Assembly (NCBI GenBank): GCA_051652245.1
Contig: JBOFTV010000075.1
Coordinates: forward strand, 43,336-107,335
Origin: BHER01 sp051652245
GTDB lineage: Bacteria > Bacillota_I > Bacilli_A > Culicoidibacterales > Culicoidibacteraceae
Reading direction: 5' to 3'
DNA length: 64,000 nt
Shown here piece by piece: positions 35,353 to 44,235 of the stretch. The notes beneath the pieces were generated by a model. It was not told the DNA's origin. It worked only from the letters and a program-made list of their open reading frames with translations, and did no database searches. How positions within the stretch are numbered: position 1 is the stretch's first letter; the number at the start of each line of letters is the position of its first letter. A program made the position numbers and the translations under genes.

Positions 35353-36789
35353 TTATTTATTGGTTTTTTCTTTTTTACCTTGGTCGCTATATTTAGTCAT
35401 ATCATGGTGCCCCTCCCAGCGGTCAACAACTAAGGCGCTGACCATTGAGCCACTTACATTTAGCATTGTTCTTCCCATATCAATGATTGGATCAATCCCA
35501 AAAATTCCACCTATTTTCTCCATATAGTTTCCTAGTCCAAGACCATTTAGGGTAACGGTTGCAGCAACCGTTGCTGTTCCTGGAACACCAGCTATACCAA
35601 TTGAACCAATTGTTACAACCACAACGACTAAAGCCAAAAAGCCAAAGTCAACTGGTAGTCCTGCAATACTTGCAACAATTATTGCAAGCATCGCGGGGAA
35701 AACACCAGCACAACCATTCATACCAATTGTTGTCCCTAGGCTTCCCACAAAATTTGCTGTTTCACCCGAGACACCCAAATCATTATTTAGTGTCTTTAAC
35801 GTGTATGGTAGTGTTCCAACACTCGATCGAGATGAAAAGGCAAATAAAAGTGTCCCACTGGCCTTTTTAAAGTAAGTAATTGGGTTAAGTCCCGAAAACA
35901 TTAAAATAATAGCATGGACAATAAGCATCATTAGGACACCTACATAAATTGCAACAATAAAACTAAAAAGTTTTACAATTTCTGTCATTCCATTTTGAAT
36001 AATGGTATTAGAAACTAGTGCAATAACACCATAAGGCATGAATTTCAGAATATTAGATAACATGCTGTTAACTACAGTAGATGTTGAGGCTAAAAATGAA
36101 ATAAAGGGAGCAACTTGATCGGCCTTTTTCACTTTTAAAAATCTTATTGCTGAAGCCATGATGGCTGCAATGATAACAACGGAAACAATTTTTCCGTTAT
36201 CAGCAAAAGTGCTCATAATATTGTTTGGCACAAGTGATAAGAAAAACTGGGAAAAGCTTTGCGCCGAAATTGCTTGGATTGCTTTTAATTTGTCGGGGCT
36301 TAGCTGATCGGCAAAATTAAAATTACCTGAATCTAGCGCAAATAGCTTAACAACAAAAATGCCTATAACCGCTGCAATTGCAGTTGTACTAAGCAATAGC
36401 GTAAAAGTTTTCCAAGTTAGTCCTTTAAGATTTTCGCCTTGAACTTCGGTTATTACTTTAATGATGGAAAGAAAAACAACGGGGATGGCAAGTAATTGAA
36501 CTAATCGTAAAAAGCCTGTTCCCAGTAATGAATACCAGCTAGCAATCTCTTTTGATGCGGTCCAATAGTAGAAATTAGGGTCTGTATATAATTGGGGGAA
36601 GACTAAATCAATTCCTACGCCTAAAATAAGCCCTAAAAATAATGCTATTAGCATTCTATTAGAAAAAGAAACCTTCTTCTTCTTTAAGAAATGAACAAAT
36701 AAAAGCATTATTAGCAAACTAATAATTGCAGCAAACGTCCCAACGTTGCTAATTTGCAAGAATTTTGTAAAAAATGGTATGTTTATCAT
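35353..36789 (-). CDS. tcyP: Dicarboxylate/amino acid:cation symporter, TcyP-like (L-cystine)
   Basis: 478 residues, eight membrane helices plus two re-entrant loops of the DAACS family. The serine-rich loop FSSRSSVGTLP, IGMNGCAGVFPAML and the final DPIIDMGRTMLNVSGSM follow the cystine importer TcyP closely, rather than the glutamate or C4-dicarboxylate branches. Substrate is therefore an inference from motif similarity. Monocistronic with own promoter and terminator. Confidence 0.85.
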   Translation of the reverse strand: MINIPFFTKFLQISNVGTFAAIISLLIMLLFVHFLKKKKVSFSNRMLIALFLGLILGVGIDLVFPQLYTDPNFYYWTASKEIASWYSLLGTGFLRLVQLLAIPVVFLSIIKVITEVQGENLKGLTWKTFTLLLSTTAIAAVIGIFVVKLFALDSGNFNFADQLSPDKLKAIQAISAQSFSQFFLSLVPNNIMSTFADNGKIVSVVIIAAIMASAIRFLKVKKADQVAPFISFLASTSTVVNSMLSNILKFMPYGVIALVSNTIIQNGMTEIVKLFSFIVAIYVGVLMMLIVHAIILMFSGLNPITYFKKASGTLLFAFSSRSSVGTLPYTLKTLNNDLGVSGETANFVGSLGTTIGMNGCAGVFPAMLAIIVASIAGLPVDFGFLALVVVVVTIGSIGIAGVPGTATVAATVTLNGLGLGNYMEKIGGIFGIDPIIDMGRTMLNVSGSMVSALVVDRWEGHHDMTKYSDQGKKEKTNK

Positions 36790-36821
36790 ATTTTTCTCCT
36801 TTAACTGTTATTATAGAAAGG

Positions 36822-36850
36822 ATTATACCTATTTTACCTTAAAAATACAA
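36822..36850 (-). promoter_or_regulatory. Promoter of the TcyP-like gene
   Basis: Minus-strand TTGTAT, 17-base spacer, perfect TATAAT; 32 bases before the start codon. Confidence 0.65.
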
Positions 36851-36925
36851 TGTTAATGCAACTTTTTTTTTCATTGTGTATTACTTAAAAAAGATGGTAA
36901 TATAATATTCTCCTCTCAACTAGTA

Positions 36926-38263
36926 TTATTTGTTATTTAATCGTTGCTCAAGTTGTGATTTAAGTTCTTCAAAACCTGGTTTTCCAAGGAGGGCAAACAT
37001 GTTTTTCTTGTAGGCCTCTACACCTTCTTGATCAAAGGGGTTAACACCTAATAAATAGCCACTTGTGGCACAAGCAAGTTCAAAGAAGTAAATTAGTGAA
37101 CCAATGTTGAAGGCATCTAATGTTTCAATTTCAAGAAGGATATTTGGTATGTTCCCATCACTATGTGCTAAAATAGTTCCATTCATTGCCATCGAGTTAG
37201 CGTAATTTAATGATTTTCCGGCAATGAAATTCAAGCCATCTAGATCCTGCGCATCAAGTTCAATTAAGATATCTTTTTGTGGCTTTTTAATTGAAATAAT
37301 CGTTTCAAACATATCTTTACGCCCATCTTGAATATATTGACCTAAGGAGTGCAAATCTGTTGAAAATTGAGCACTCGTTGGAAAAATTCCTTTTTGGTTT
37401 TTCCCTTCTGATTCACCAAAAAGTTGTTTCCACCACTCACCAAAATACTGTAAGTTTGGTTCATAACTTGCAAACATCTCAATTGTTTTCCCTTTATTAT
37501 AGAGACAATTTCTCATAAGAGCATACTTATAGGCATCATTTGTTTGATAATCATCATTATTATATTTTTTCATGGCAGCGTATGCGCCCTTCATTAATGC
37601 ATCAACATCAACACCAGCAACAGCAATTGGTAAGATACCAACGGGTGTTAGCACGGAAAAGCGACCACCAACATCATCAGGAATAATAAAAGTTTCGTAC
37701 CCCTCTTCCACGGCTACTTGTTTTAAGGCCCCGGCGGCTTTATCTGTTGTTGCAAAAATTCGCGAGCGCGCTCCCTCTTTCCCATGCTTCTTCTCAAGGA
37801 GTGCTTTTAGGACACGGAATGCTAAGGCAGGTTCAGTTGTTGTTCCTGATTTTGAAATAACATTAATTGCCCATGATTTATTTTCTAGTAATTGAACTAA
37901 ATCATTTAAATAGGTTCCACTCATTTGATGTCCCGCAAAAATTATTCTTGTTTTATTGATATCATTGTAGAATGAATGACTTGCTGCTTCAATGACAGAT
38001 CTGGCCCCTAAATATGATCCACCAATTCCAATTACAACAAGGATATCCGCAATTTCATTGATTTTGGAAGCTGCTATTTTCATCCGCGAAAATTCTGCTT
38101 TATCATAGTCTTCTGGTAAACTAAGCCAGCCTAAAAAGTTACTACCTTGTCCCGTTTTATGATGGAGCATTTGATGTATAGTTGGAATGAAGTTTCCTAG
38201 GTTATCTAGTTCTCCATCATTTAGACTATTTGATAGAAATTTATTATTTAATGTTATTGACAT
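36926..38263 (-). CDS. pgi: Glucose-6-phosphate isomerase
   Basis: Glycolytic isomerase, 445 residues, the shorter Bacillota form. Phosphosugar-binding loops [15 protein letters not shown] and [16 protein letters not shown], catalytic Glu region in [15 protein letters not shown] type segment and the C-terminal lysine region YKKNMFALL. It follows the S1-domain gene by ten bases. Confidence 0.97.
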   Translation of the reverse strand: MSITLNNKFLSNSLNDGELDNLGNFIPTIHQMLHHKTGQGSNFLGWLSLPEDYDKAEFSRMKIAASKINEIADILVVIGIGGSYLGARSVIEAASHSFYNDINKTRIIFAGHQMSGTYLNDLVQLLENKSWAINVISKSGTTTEPALAFRVLKALLEKKHGKEGARSRIFATTDKAAGALKQVAVEEGYETFIIPDDVGGRFSVLTPVGILPIAVAGVDVDALMKGAYAAMKKYNNDDYQTNDAYKYALMRNCLYNKGKTIEMFASYEPNLQYFGEWWKQLFGESEGKNQKGIFPTSAQFSTDLHSLGQYIQDGRKDMFETIISIKKPQKDILIELDAQDLDGLNFIAGKSLNYANSMAMNGTILAHSDGNIPNILLEIETLDAFNIGSLIYFFELACATSGYLLGVNPFDQEGVEAYKKNMFALLGKPGFEELKSQLEQRLNNK

Positions 38264-38273
38264 AATAATTCAC

Positions 38274-38618
38274 CTATACTTTCTCTTTTTTTTGTCTTTT
38301 TGGTCGCTTGTTTTCGATCCAAAATGGCAATTTTTGGGCAAGGACATTAAACTCTTCGGCCATTTTTGAATCGACATTACGATAATGAGGGATATCAATA
38401 ATGGAAAGCTCTAATCTTTCTTTTGATTTCTTAACAACATCAACACGAATTATTTCTCCAGGAGTCAAAAATTTTTCAACATCGGAGATAAATCGTTCGG
38501 ACAATTTGGAAATGTGTAAGATTCCAACTTCATTGCTGTCAATAAGTTCAACCAAGGCACCAAATTGTTGCACCTTGACAATTTTACCTAATGTTTGGTA
38601 TGCTATAAATTGTTCCAT
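38274..38618 (-). CDS. S1 RNA-binding domain protein (YugI/CvfD type)
   Basis: 114 residues. One S1 domain fills residues 6-75 (LGKIVKVQQFGALVELIDSNEVGILHISKLS), followed by a basic tail (RPKRQKKEKV). Similar small proteins (general stress protein 13, CvfD) act as RNA-binding post-transcriptional regulators. Likely co-transcribed with pgi; a TATAAT (minus strand, near 38658) lies upstream. Confidence 0.87.
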   Translation of the reverse strand: MEQFIAYQTLGKIVKVQQFGALVELIDSNEVGILHISKLSERFISDVEKFLTPGEIIRVDVVKKSKERLELSIIDIPHYRNVDSKMAEEFNVLAQKLPFWIENKRPKRQKKEKV

Positions 38619-38688
38619 CTAAACCCCTCTTTCTAATAAAATACTATACACCCATTATAATAGATGTTTGAACTAGAAGTCAAAAGAT

Positions 38689-38717
38689 TTGTTTAGAAAA
38701 ATAAAATGTGCTATACT
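38689..38717 (+). promoter_or_regulatory. Promoter of the ferredoxin-NADP reductase gene
   Basis: TTGTTT, 17-base spacer, TATACT; 43 bases before the start codon, in the divergent region with the S1 gene. Confidence 0.65.
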
Positions 38718-38759
38718 ATATAAAATAAGAAAAAAATACAGAAGAGGAGATATTGAAGT

Positions 38760-39728
38760 ATGAATAATATAGTCGATGTTGTTATTATTGGAGCGGGACC
38801 TGTAGGAATGTATACAGCATATTATTGTGGATTAAGAAATATGAAAACCGTTTTATTTGACAGTTTAGGACAAGTTGGAGGGCAGCTTAGTGCGCTCTAC
38901 CCCGAAAAATTAGTTTATGATTTACCAGGACATCCAGCAATAAAAGCAAAAGATTTTATCGCTGGATTAAACCAACAACTTGAGCGTGTCAGTGAATTTG
39001 TTGACGTTTCGCTTAACCAAAATGTCCAAAACATTGAAAAATTGGCGGATGGATCATTCACAATTACAACTGATCACGAACAATATACAGCAAAAGCTGT
39101 AATCATAACAGCTGGTGGTGGCGCATTTTCACCGCGGTTAATGGCTATTGAAAATGAGAGCAAATTTACAAATATTCATTACTTTGTTAATGATTTATCA
39201 CAATTTCAAGATAAGAAAGTTGTTATTTTTGGTGGTGGAGATAGTGCAGTGGATTGGAGTTTAATGTTAGAACCTATTGCTAAAGAGGTAACTATTGTCC
39301 ACCGGCGAAATGAATTCCGGGCTAAAGAGGCAAATGTTGATATGATGAAGAAATCAAGTGTGACAATTCATACACCTTATGCCCCGCAGACGGTAACGGG
39401 TACTGATACACTAGCCACAGCCATGGAAATTAAGAACTTAGATACAGACCAAATTGTAACACTTGATGTGGATACAATAATTGTCAATTTTGGTTTTAGC
39501 TCAACTTTGGGACCAATTGATAACTGGGGACTAGAAATAGAACGAAAAAAGATAATTGTCGATCGTCTTTTTTCAACAAATATTCCAGGGATTTTTGCCT
39601 GTGGAGATATTTGTACATACACTGGTCGAGAATTGCAAATTACAACTGGTCTAGGTGAAGGATTGGTTGCTTCGGCTGAAGCGCAACGCTTTGCTTTTCC
39701 AAACCTTCGCTCTCGACCAATAAGATAA
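38760..39728 (+). CDS. Ferredoxin/flavodoxin-NADP reductase, thioredoxin-reductase-like (YumC type)
   Basis: 322 residues, two Rossmann domains: FAD loop GAGPVG (about 11-16) and NADPH loop FGGGDSAVDW with HRRNEFRA recognising the 2'-phosphate. The CxxC redox pair of thioredoxin reductase is absent, which defines the YumC-type enzymes. FAD-binding ending is FACGDICTYTGRELQITTGLGEG. The next gene encodes an Fe-S carrier, consistent with supplying electrons for Fe-S or ferredoxin chemistry. Confidence 0.92.
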   Translation: MNNIVDVVIIGAGPVGMYTAYYCGLRNMKTVLFDSLGQVGGQLSALYPEKLVYDLPGHPAIKAKDFIAGLNQQLERVSEFVDVSLNQNVQNIEKLADGSFTITTDHEQYTAKAVIITAGGGAFSPRLMAIENESKFTNIHYFVNDLSQFQDKKVVIFGGGDSAVDWSLMLEPIAKEVTIVHRRNEFRAKEANVDMMKKSSVTIHTPYAPQTVTGTDTLATAMEIKNLDTDQIVTLDVDTIIVNFGFSSTLGPIDNWGLEIERKKIIVDRLFSTNIPGIFACGDICTYTGRELQITTGLGEGLVASAEAQRFAFPNLRSRPIR

Positions 39729-39754
39729 TTATAAAATTAAAGGAGTCTTGAATT

Positions 39755-40030
39755 ATGGACATTGAAATAAATCACGAGGACATCGAAAGTCAAATTAAAG
39801 AAGTCTTAGCATTTCTAAGACCCTATTTACAGCGCGATGGGGGCGATATTGAATACATTGGTTTTGTAGACGGTATTGTTCAAGTAAAATTTTTAGGGGC
39901 CTGTGTTGGTTGTGCTATCTCAGATGTTACGTTGTATGATGGAATTGAGCGGGCATTAATCGAAGAAGTTCCTGGCGTTATTGGCGTTGAAGCTATTGAA
40001 AACAATGATGCTTACAGCCATATGTTTTAA
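39755..40030 (+). CDS. NifU-like C-terminal domain Fe-S carrier (YutI/NfuA type)
   Basis: 91 residues, only the Nfu domain: LRPYLQRDGGDIEYIGF and the cluster-binding CxxC in FLGACVGCAISD. Transfers Fe-S clusters to targets. SD AAAGGAG; 26 bases after the reductase gene and just before a strong terminator. Confidence 0.93.
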   Translation: MDIEINHEDIESQIKEVLAFLRPYLQRDGGDIEYIGFVDGIVQVKFLGACVGCAISDVTLYDGIERALIEEVPGVIGVEAIENNDAYSHMF

Positions 40031-40050
40031 TAAATTAAGAAAAGAAAATG

Positions 40051-40100
40051 AGTGGCTGGTATGCCCTGTAGTAAACAGGAGCTATACCAGCCACTTTTTC
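40051..40100 (+). terminator. Strong terminator between convergent genes
   Basis: Long stem AGTGGCTGGTAT...ATACCAGCCACT with inner stem CCTGT/ACAGG and T run; T-rich also on the minus strand, so it can serve the LPXTG gene too. Confidence 0.85.
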
Positions 40101-40147
40101 TTTTATATCATCATCCGCTTTTAACTATTTTTCCTAAAAAAAATACG

Positions 40148-41584
40148 TTACAAATAATTATTCTTTTTGCCTATCCAAATAAATGTGAGCGAAAATGCCA
40201 ATGTTGGCAAGAAAACTAATATTGATTGCCCAACTGTTACTTCTCCTGTTTGTGGGAGTAGATCAAATTGTTCGGGTTTAGCATTGAGATAAATAGTTTG
40301 ATTCAATTGCGTAACTTCAAACGCAATATTTATATCTTTTCTTTGCTTTTCTAACGTCTGATTTTGTTTGAGAATATACTTTCCCGGCTTGAGGTGATCA
40401 ATAATAATTTCTGTTTGATTATTATTATAGTCGATTTCTTTGACTAATTTCTTCCCCGTATCAAGTAACTGGTATAATGTTAAGGAGGTAACAAGATTTC
40501 GAATGATTTCATCGGGAAAATTAATCACAACAGTCCCTTCAACTTCTTTAAACAAAAGCGACTGCTCTAACTTGATTAAATCAGTTATCATAACTGTTTG
40601 TGCTATGCTTTCATAGCGTTCTAAATCATTAGAAAAAGTTGTCCTAACGTGGTATTCCCCCAGGATTAAATCATCAAATATGACAATACCCGCAATATTT
40701 GAACTTGCTTGATACGTTGTTTCTAGTGTCGTGTGTGTTAGAACGACCTGCATCGCCTCAATTGGTATTTTTGCAGCTGTTAATGTTTGAAAAGTAGCAC
40801 TTCCACTGCTTTCATTTAAGAGCAGTTTCCATGTGAATAATTCCAAAGGAATCGGTTTTCTAGCTAAGCTAACATAGGGCAGATTATCATGAAATTGTTC
40901 TTCAAGGAGTGATTTTGTTGTCCATGGCGTTACTTCGAGCAAGTATGTTTTTTCAGCAGCACTGCTTCTTTTAATAAAAAAGGCTGTATCAGGAACAAGC
41001 CTTGTTAATTGATTATCTTGTTCATCAATTAAGATGAAATCTAACGGATCACTATAATTGAAGCTGTATTCGTTTGCATCCCCTCTAATAAAATATGGTC
41101 CTTGAATATTTTTGCTCTGGTCATTGACGTGGCTACTGTCTACAATATGGCTGTTTTTATCCTGACTCAAATGATAATTTTTCTGGAGCAATAAATCATA
41201 TGCTTCTTGTAATTCTACTTCTAGTTTTTCAAGAACAAATGGGACATTTAGTTCCAAAGCTAGATAGCGCCAAATAGCAAGTTGCTTAATTACGTATGCT
41301 TGCTCTACTAATAGATTAATATTTTCCTCAACGATGCCAATAATCGTTAGATTTGAAATAAGCGATTGCCTCATTTGCTCACTAATTTGATGACCAGGTA
41401 GTTCTAAGGAAAACAGCTGTTGCTCATTTTCAACGAGTAAGGGGATGAGCATAAGCTTATTATTAAGATAAATAGTTGGTGATTTACTAAGGCTAACATT
41501 AGCCTTACTGTTGCTAATTATTACCGGACTTACGACTGGTTTTAAGGGAATTAACATGGATAACACAATAAAAATGATTTTCAT
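40148..41584 (-). CDS. LPXTG cell-wall anchored surface protein with thioester-domain-like segment and SpaA-like repeats
   Basis: 478 residues. Sortase signal LPQTG at 443-447, then a hydrophobic helix and the charged tail KKNNYL. Short N-terminal signal (about 1-24). Residues 80-110 (EENINLLVEQAYVIKQLAIW) follow the pattern of bacterial thioester domains, with Q101 and W105 of the TQxAIW motif, but there is no cysteine anywhere in the protein, so no thioester can form. Later segments GIVIFDDLILGEYHV and IIDHLKPGKYILKQ look like SpaA/Cna-B repeat ends. Probably an adhesin or pilin-like stalk; no sortase gene is in the window. Its SD lies inside a hairpin. Confidence 0.8.
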   Translation of the reverse strand: MKIIFIVLSMLIPLKPVVSPVIISNSKANVSLSKSPTIYLNNKLMLIPLLVENEQQLFSLELPGHQISEQMRQSLISNLTIIGIVEENINLLVEQAYVIKQLAIWRYLALELNVPFVLEKLEVELQEAYDLLLQKNYHLSQDKNSHIVDSSHVNDQSKNIQGPYFIRGDANEYSFNYSDPLDFILIDEQDNQLTRLVPDTAFFIKRSSAAEKTYLLEVTPWTTKSLLEEQFHDNLPYVSLARKPIPLELFTWKLLLNESSGSATFQTLTAAKIPIEAMQVVLTHTTLETTYQASSNIAGIVIFDDLILGEYHVRTTFSNDLERYESIAQTVMITDLIKLEQSLLFKEVEGTVVINFPDEIIRNLVTSLTLYQLLDTGKKLVKEIDYNNNQTEIIIDHLKPGKYILKQNQTLEKQRKDINIAFEVTQLNQTIYLNAKPEQFDLLPQTGEVTVGQSILVFLPTLAFSLTFIWIGKKNNYL

Positions 41585-41587
41585 AAT

Positions 41588-41647
41588 AAAAACTTCCTTT
41601 CAATTATCTTTTCGTAAGCTTTCCGAAAAGTTGATAGGAAGTTTTTA
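41588..41647 (-). terminator. Long hairpin: terminator of phr that also covers the SD of the LPXTG gene
   Basis: Minus strand: AAAAACTTCCT/AGGAAGTTTTT outer stem and CTTTTCG/CGAAAAG inner stem, T-rich 3' end. The 3' arm contains GAAAGGAAG, the SD for ATG 41584. It fills the whole gap between the two genes. Confidence 0.75.
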
Positions 41648-41648
41648 A

Positions 41649-43001
41649 TTATTGATATTTATTAATGTAAGCAGCAATATTTGTTTTTGCTTTTAGCCCA
41701 TTATAATTCATAAAGCGAAGCTTTCCAAAAATTGGACGATCAAACCAAGCCCGATCATGAAGACCAAAATTCCAAAGAATACCCACATAACCATTGGGGT
41801 CGCGACCATCTAATTGATATGTGTCATTTAAATAACGCATGATTTCAAAGGCTGTTTGATAATCGGGTGTCCACTCAATTATTTTTTTGGCCCAGTACAT
41901 TCTTAGGTAATTATGGATACGACCTTCTGTTAATAATTGCGTCTGGGCAGCATTCCAAGCGATATCATGTGTTTTGGCTGATTCAAATTCATTTTGAGTG
42001 TATAAATATTCGCGTACATCGTCTTTATGCGCTTCCATAGTCATTAACGCCCAATTAGGCAAAAAGGCGAAACTAAGGGCATTTTTATCCGTATAATGCA
42101 TATAATTAAAAGCAAGTTCACGACGAACAACTAATTGTTCCAAGAAATTTTCAACACCTGGACCAAATTCTATTTTTTGACAAGCAAGTAATAATGTTAT
42201 AGGACTAATATGTCCAAAATGTAAATAGGAACTCATATACGATGTTTGGGCTAATAAATCAATGGCACCGCCATTATAGTCCTTAATCAAATGTGCTAAA
42301 AAGAAGGAAAATCGTTGTTCTGCACCAATCATTCCGGGAACAATATCTTCAACGATGGCAACTAAGGGAATACCTGAAAATAGTTCAGCTTTAGCGGCTG
42401 TAATTGTTGTAAGATTACGCTTAATGCTAAAAACCTCTGTGTTTTTAATAGCAGAAAAAGCAGACCAATCAATTTTGACCAAGGGAATTAACTGTCCAAC
42501 AGCCTGCCAAATTGGCTTTCTAAAAACAGAGGCTGCATAAGCTTTTTTAGGATAAGCTTGGGGAACTGGCACGATTAAATTATTTTCTAATGTTTCAATA
42601 TAGACTTTTGTTGAAGCGGCTAATTTGTCGAGCATCATTTTCTGATAATAACTATGTGTTTGGTCAGTAATAACAATTGCTGCTTGGTTAAAAATAGCAG
42701 ATAGCTCTACTTGATCATGCAAATAAATTTCTAAGATTAAATTATGCGCTGCTAATTGCTGTTTAAAAACGAATAACCCCTGCAATAAAAAATCCATATT
42801 GCGGGTATTTGCAAAAGGAAATTTAGCGGTCAGCATAAACACGATTTTCACTTTTTTTTCTAATTTAGCTGCCAGTGTTAGCAGACGATGCAAGCTAAAA
42901 TTATGCGTCAAAAAAAGACTGGACTGAACCCAATATAAAATATACCCCTCTTGTGATTTATCATAGGTGTTATAACGATTGACAATTCGTTGGTTTGCCA
43001 T
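41649..43001 (-). CDS. phr: Deoxyribodipyrimidine photolyase, class II
   Basis: Light-driven repair of cyclobutane pyrimidine dimers, 450 residues. N-terminal alpha/beta domain (GYILYWVQSSLFLTHN, class II type start) and C-terminal FAD domain with LVVRRELAFNYMHYT, YLRMYWAKKIIEWT and LNDTYQLDGRDPNGYVG, all class II signatures rather than the more usual bacterial class I. Follows nagA after a hairpin with T run. Confidence 0.94.
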   Translation of the reverse strand: MANQRIVNRYNTYDKSQEGYILYWVQSSLFLTHNFSLHRLLTLAAKLEKKVKIVFMLTAKFPFANTRNMDFLLQGLFVFKQQLAAHNLILEIYLHDQVELSAIFNQAAIVITDQTHSYYQKMMLDKLAASTKVYIETLENNLIVPVPQAYPKKAYAASVFRKPIWQAVGQLIPLVKIDWSAFSAIKNTEVFSIKRNLTTITAAKAELFSGIPLVAIVEDIVPGMIGAEQRFSFFLAHLIKDYNGGAIDLLAQTSYMSSYLHFGHISPITLLLACQKIEFGPGVENFLEQLVVRRELAFNYMHYTDKNALSFAFLPNWALMTMEAHKDDVREYLYTQNEFESAKTHDIAWNAAQTQLLTEGRIHNYLRMYWAKKIIEWTPDYQTAFEIMRYLNDTYQLDGRDPNGYVGILWNFGLHDRAWFDRPIFGKLRFMNYNGLKAKTNIAAYINKYQ

Positions 43002-43020
43002 ATAAGATTCCCCCTTAAGG

Positions 43021-43062
43021 AAAAAAAGTCGTAGCTTAACATAAGTTTCTCCGACTTTTTTT
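43021..43062 (-). terminator. Terminator after nagA
   Basis: Minus strand: AAAGTCG...CGACTTT with A and T runs outside and a partly paired interior. Confidence 0.65.
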
Positions 43063-43067
43063 ATAAT

Positions 43068-44225
43068 TTAGCTAGTGTATAAAAGTTTTCCGGCAACATA
43101 AGTTGAGCGGATATTGATATCTTGATCAAAAACAATAATATCAGCATCAAAATTGGGGGCAAGACAACCTTTGGATTGACCAAATCCAAGGTGGTTTGCT
43201 GGATTATATGATGCCATTTTGATTGCTTCTACTAAAGAACAATTGGTAAAGGACATCATGTTTTTAACCGCATCATTCATTAATAAAACACTCCCTGCTA
43301 ATGTACCATCAGCTAATCGTGCTTCGGGTCCAACTTTGTGGACAGCTTGACCACCTAAATCATACACACCATCAGCCATGCCTTTAGCGCGGATAGAATC
43401 CGTTATTAAAATAATATTATCCGCACCTTTAATTTTATAAGTTGCTTTGACAGCATCCGGATGTAAATGAATGCCATCGACAATTAATTCTGCCTGTAGT
43501 TCATTGAAATAAAATCCTGCTGTAACAATACCAGGGTTTCGGTGATGATGAGGTGATGATGCGTTGTGAAAATGGGTTAGATTATTTAGCCCGGCTTCAA
43601 CATGGGCCTCAACCTCAGAAAACGTTGCATTGGAATGACCCACCGAAGCAACAATATTCTGTGTTCTAAGGTAACGTGTAAATGCTGTTGTCGTATTTTC
43701 AATGGCATAAGTAATTAACCTAATCATACCTGCAGATGCTGCAATAAAATGGTCCATCTTTTCAATTGATCCCGGAGAAATTGCATCTTCACGTTGGGCA
43801 CCCTTCCAAATTTTACTAATAAAAGGTCCTTCTTGATGGATACCAATGATGTTAGCGCCCTGATTATCGTCTTGGGCACTAATCACAATTGCTTTTAAAG
43901 CCTTTTCGATGGCTTCATCAAATTCTGTCATCGTTGTTGCGAGAAAAGATGTTGTTCCTTCTGCTAATAATCCTTGCTTGAGCTGACCAAGAGCAGTAAT
44001 ATTGGCATCCATACAATCAGCACCAAAGCCACCATGAATATGCTGATCAATAAATCCGGGGGCGATATAGTTGCCTTGAACATCAATTATTTCATCATCT
44101 GGACAATTAGAATCTGGTTGTCCATGGCCAACTTCAATAATTTTTCCATCACTAAAACGAACAAAACCATTTTCGATAATTTTGTAAGGGAGGATAACTT
44201 TTCCATTTTTTAACGTTATTTTCAT
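43068..44225 (-). CDS. nagA: N-acetylglucosamine-6-phosphate deacetylase
   Basis: Amidohydrolase feeding amino sugars from wall turnover into glycolysis or precursor pools. 385 residues from ATG 44225. Metal and catalytic residues: DQHIHGG, the Glu of HQEGPF, SVGHSNA, THFHNAS and the catalytic Asp of ITDSIRA. ATG 44225 after AGGTGG is preferred; the longer frame (from 44300) overlaps murE. nagB is not adjacent; murE is directly upstream. Confidence 0.95.
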   Translation of the reverse strand: MKITLKNGKVILPYKIIENGFVRFSDGKIIEVGHGQPDSNCPDDEIIDVQGNYIAPGFIDQHIHGGFGADCMDANITALGQLKQGLLAEGTTSFLATTMTEFDEAIEKALKAIVISAQDDNQGANIIGIHQEGPFISKIWKGAQREDAISPGSIEKMDHFIAASAGMIRLITYAIENTTTAFTRYLRTQNIVASVGHSNATFSEVEAHVEAGLNNLTHFHNASSPHHHRNPGIVTAGFYFNELQAELIVDGIHLHPDAVKATYKIKGADNIILITDSIRAKGMADGVYDLGGQAVHKVGPEARLADGTLAGSVLLMNDAVKNMMSFTNCSLVEAIKMASYNPANHLGFGQSKGCLAPNFDADIIVFDQDINIRSTYVAGKLLYTS

Positions 44226-44235
44226 TTTATTCCAC

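Noticed and set aside
37572..37895. 107-codon open frame on + opposite pgi
   Set aside because: Low-complexity antisense shadow of pgi; pgi motifs are complete on the other strand.
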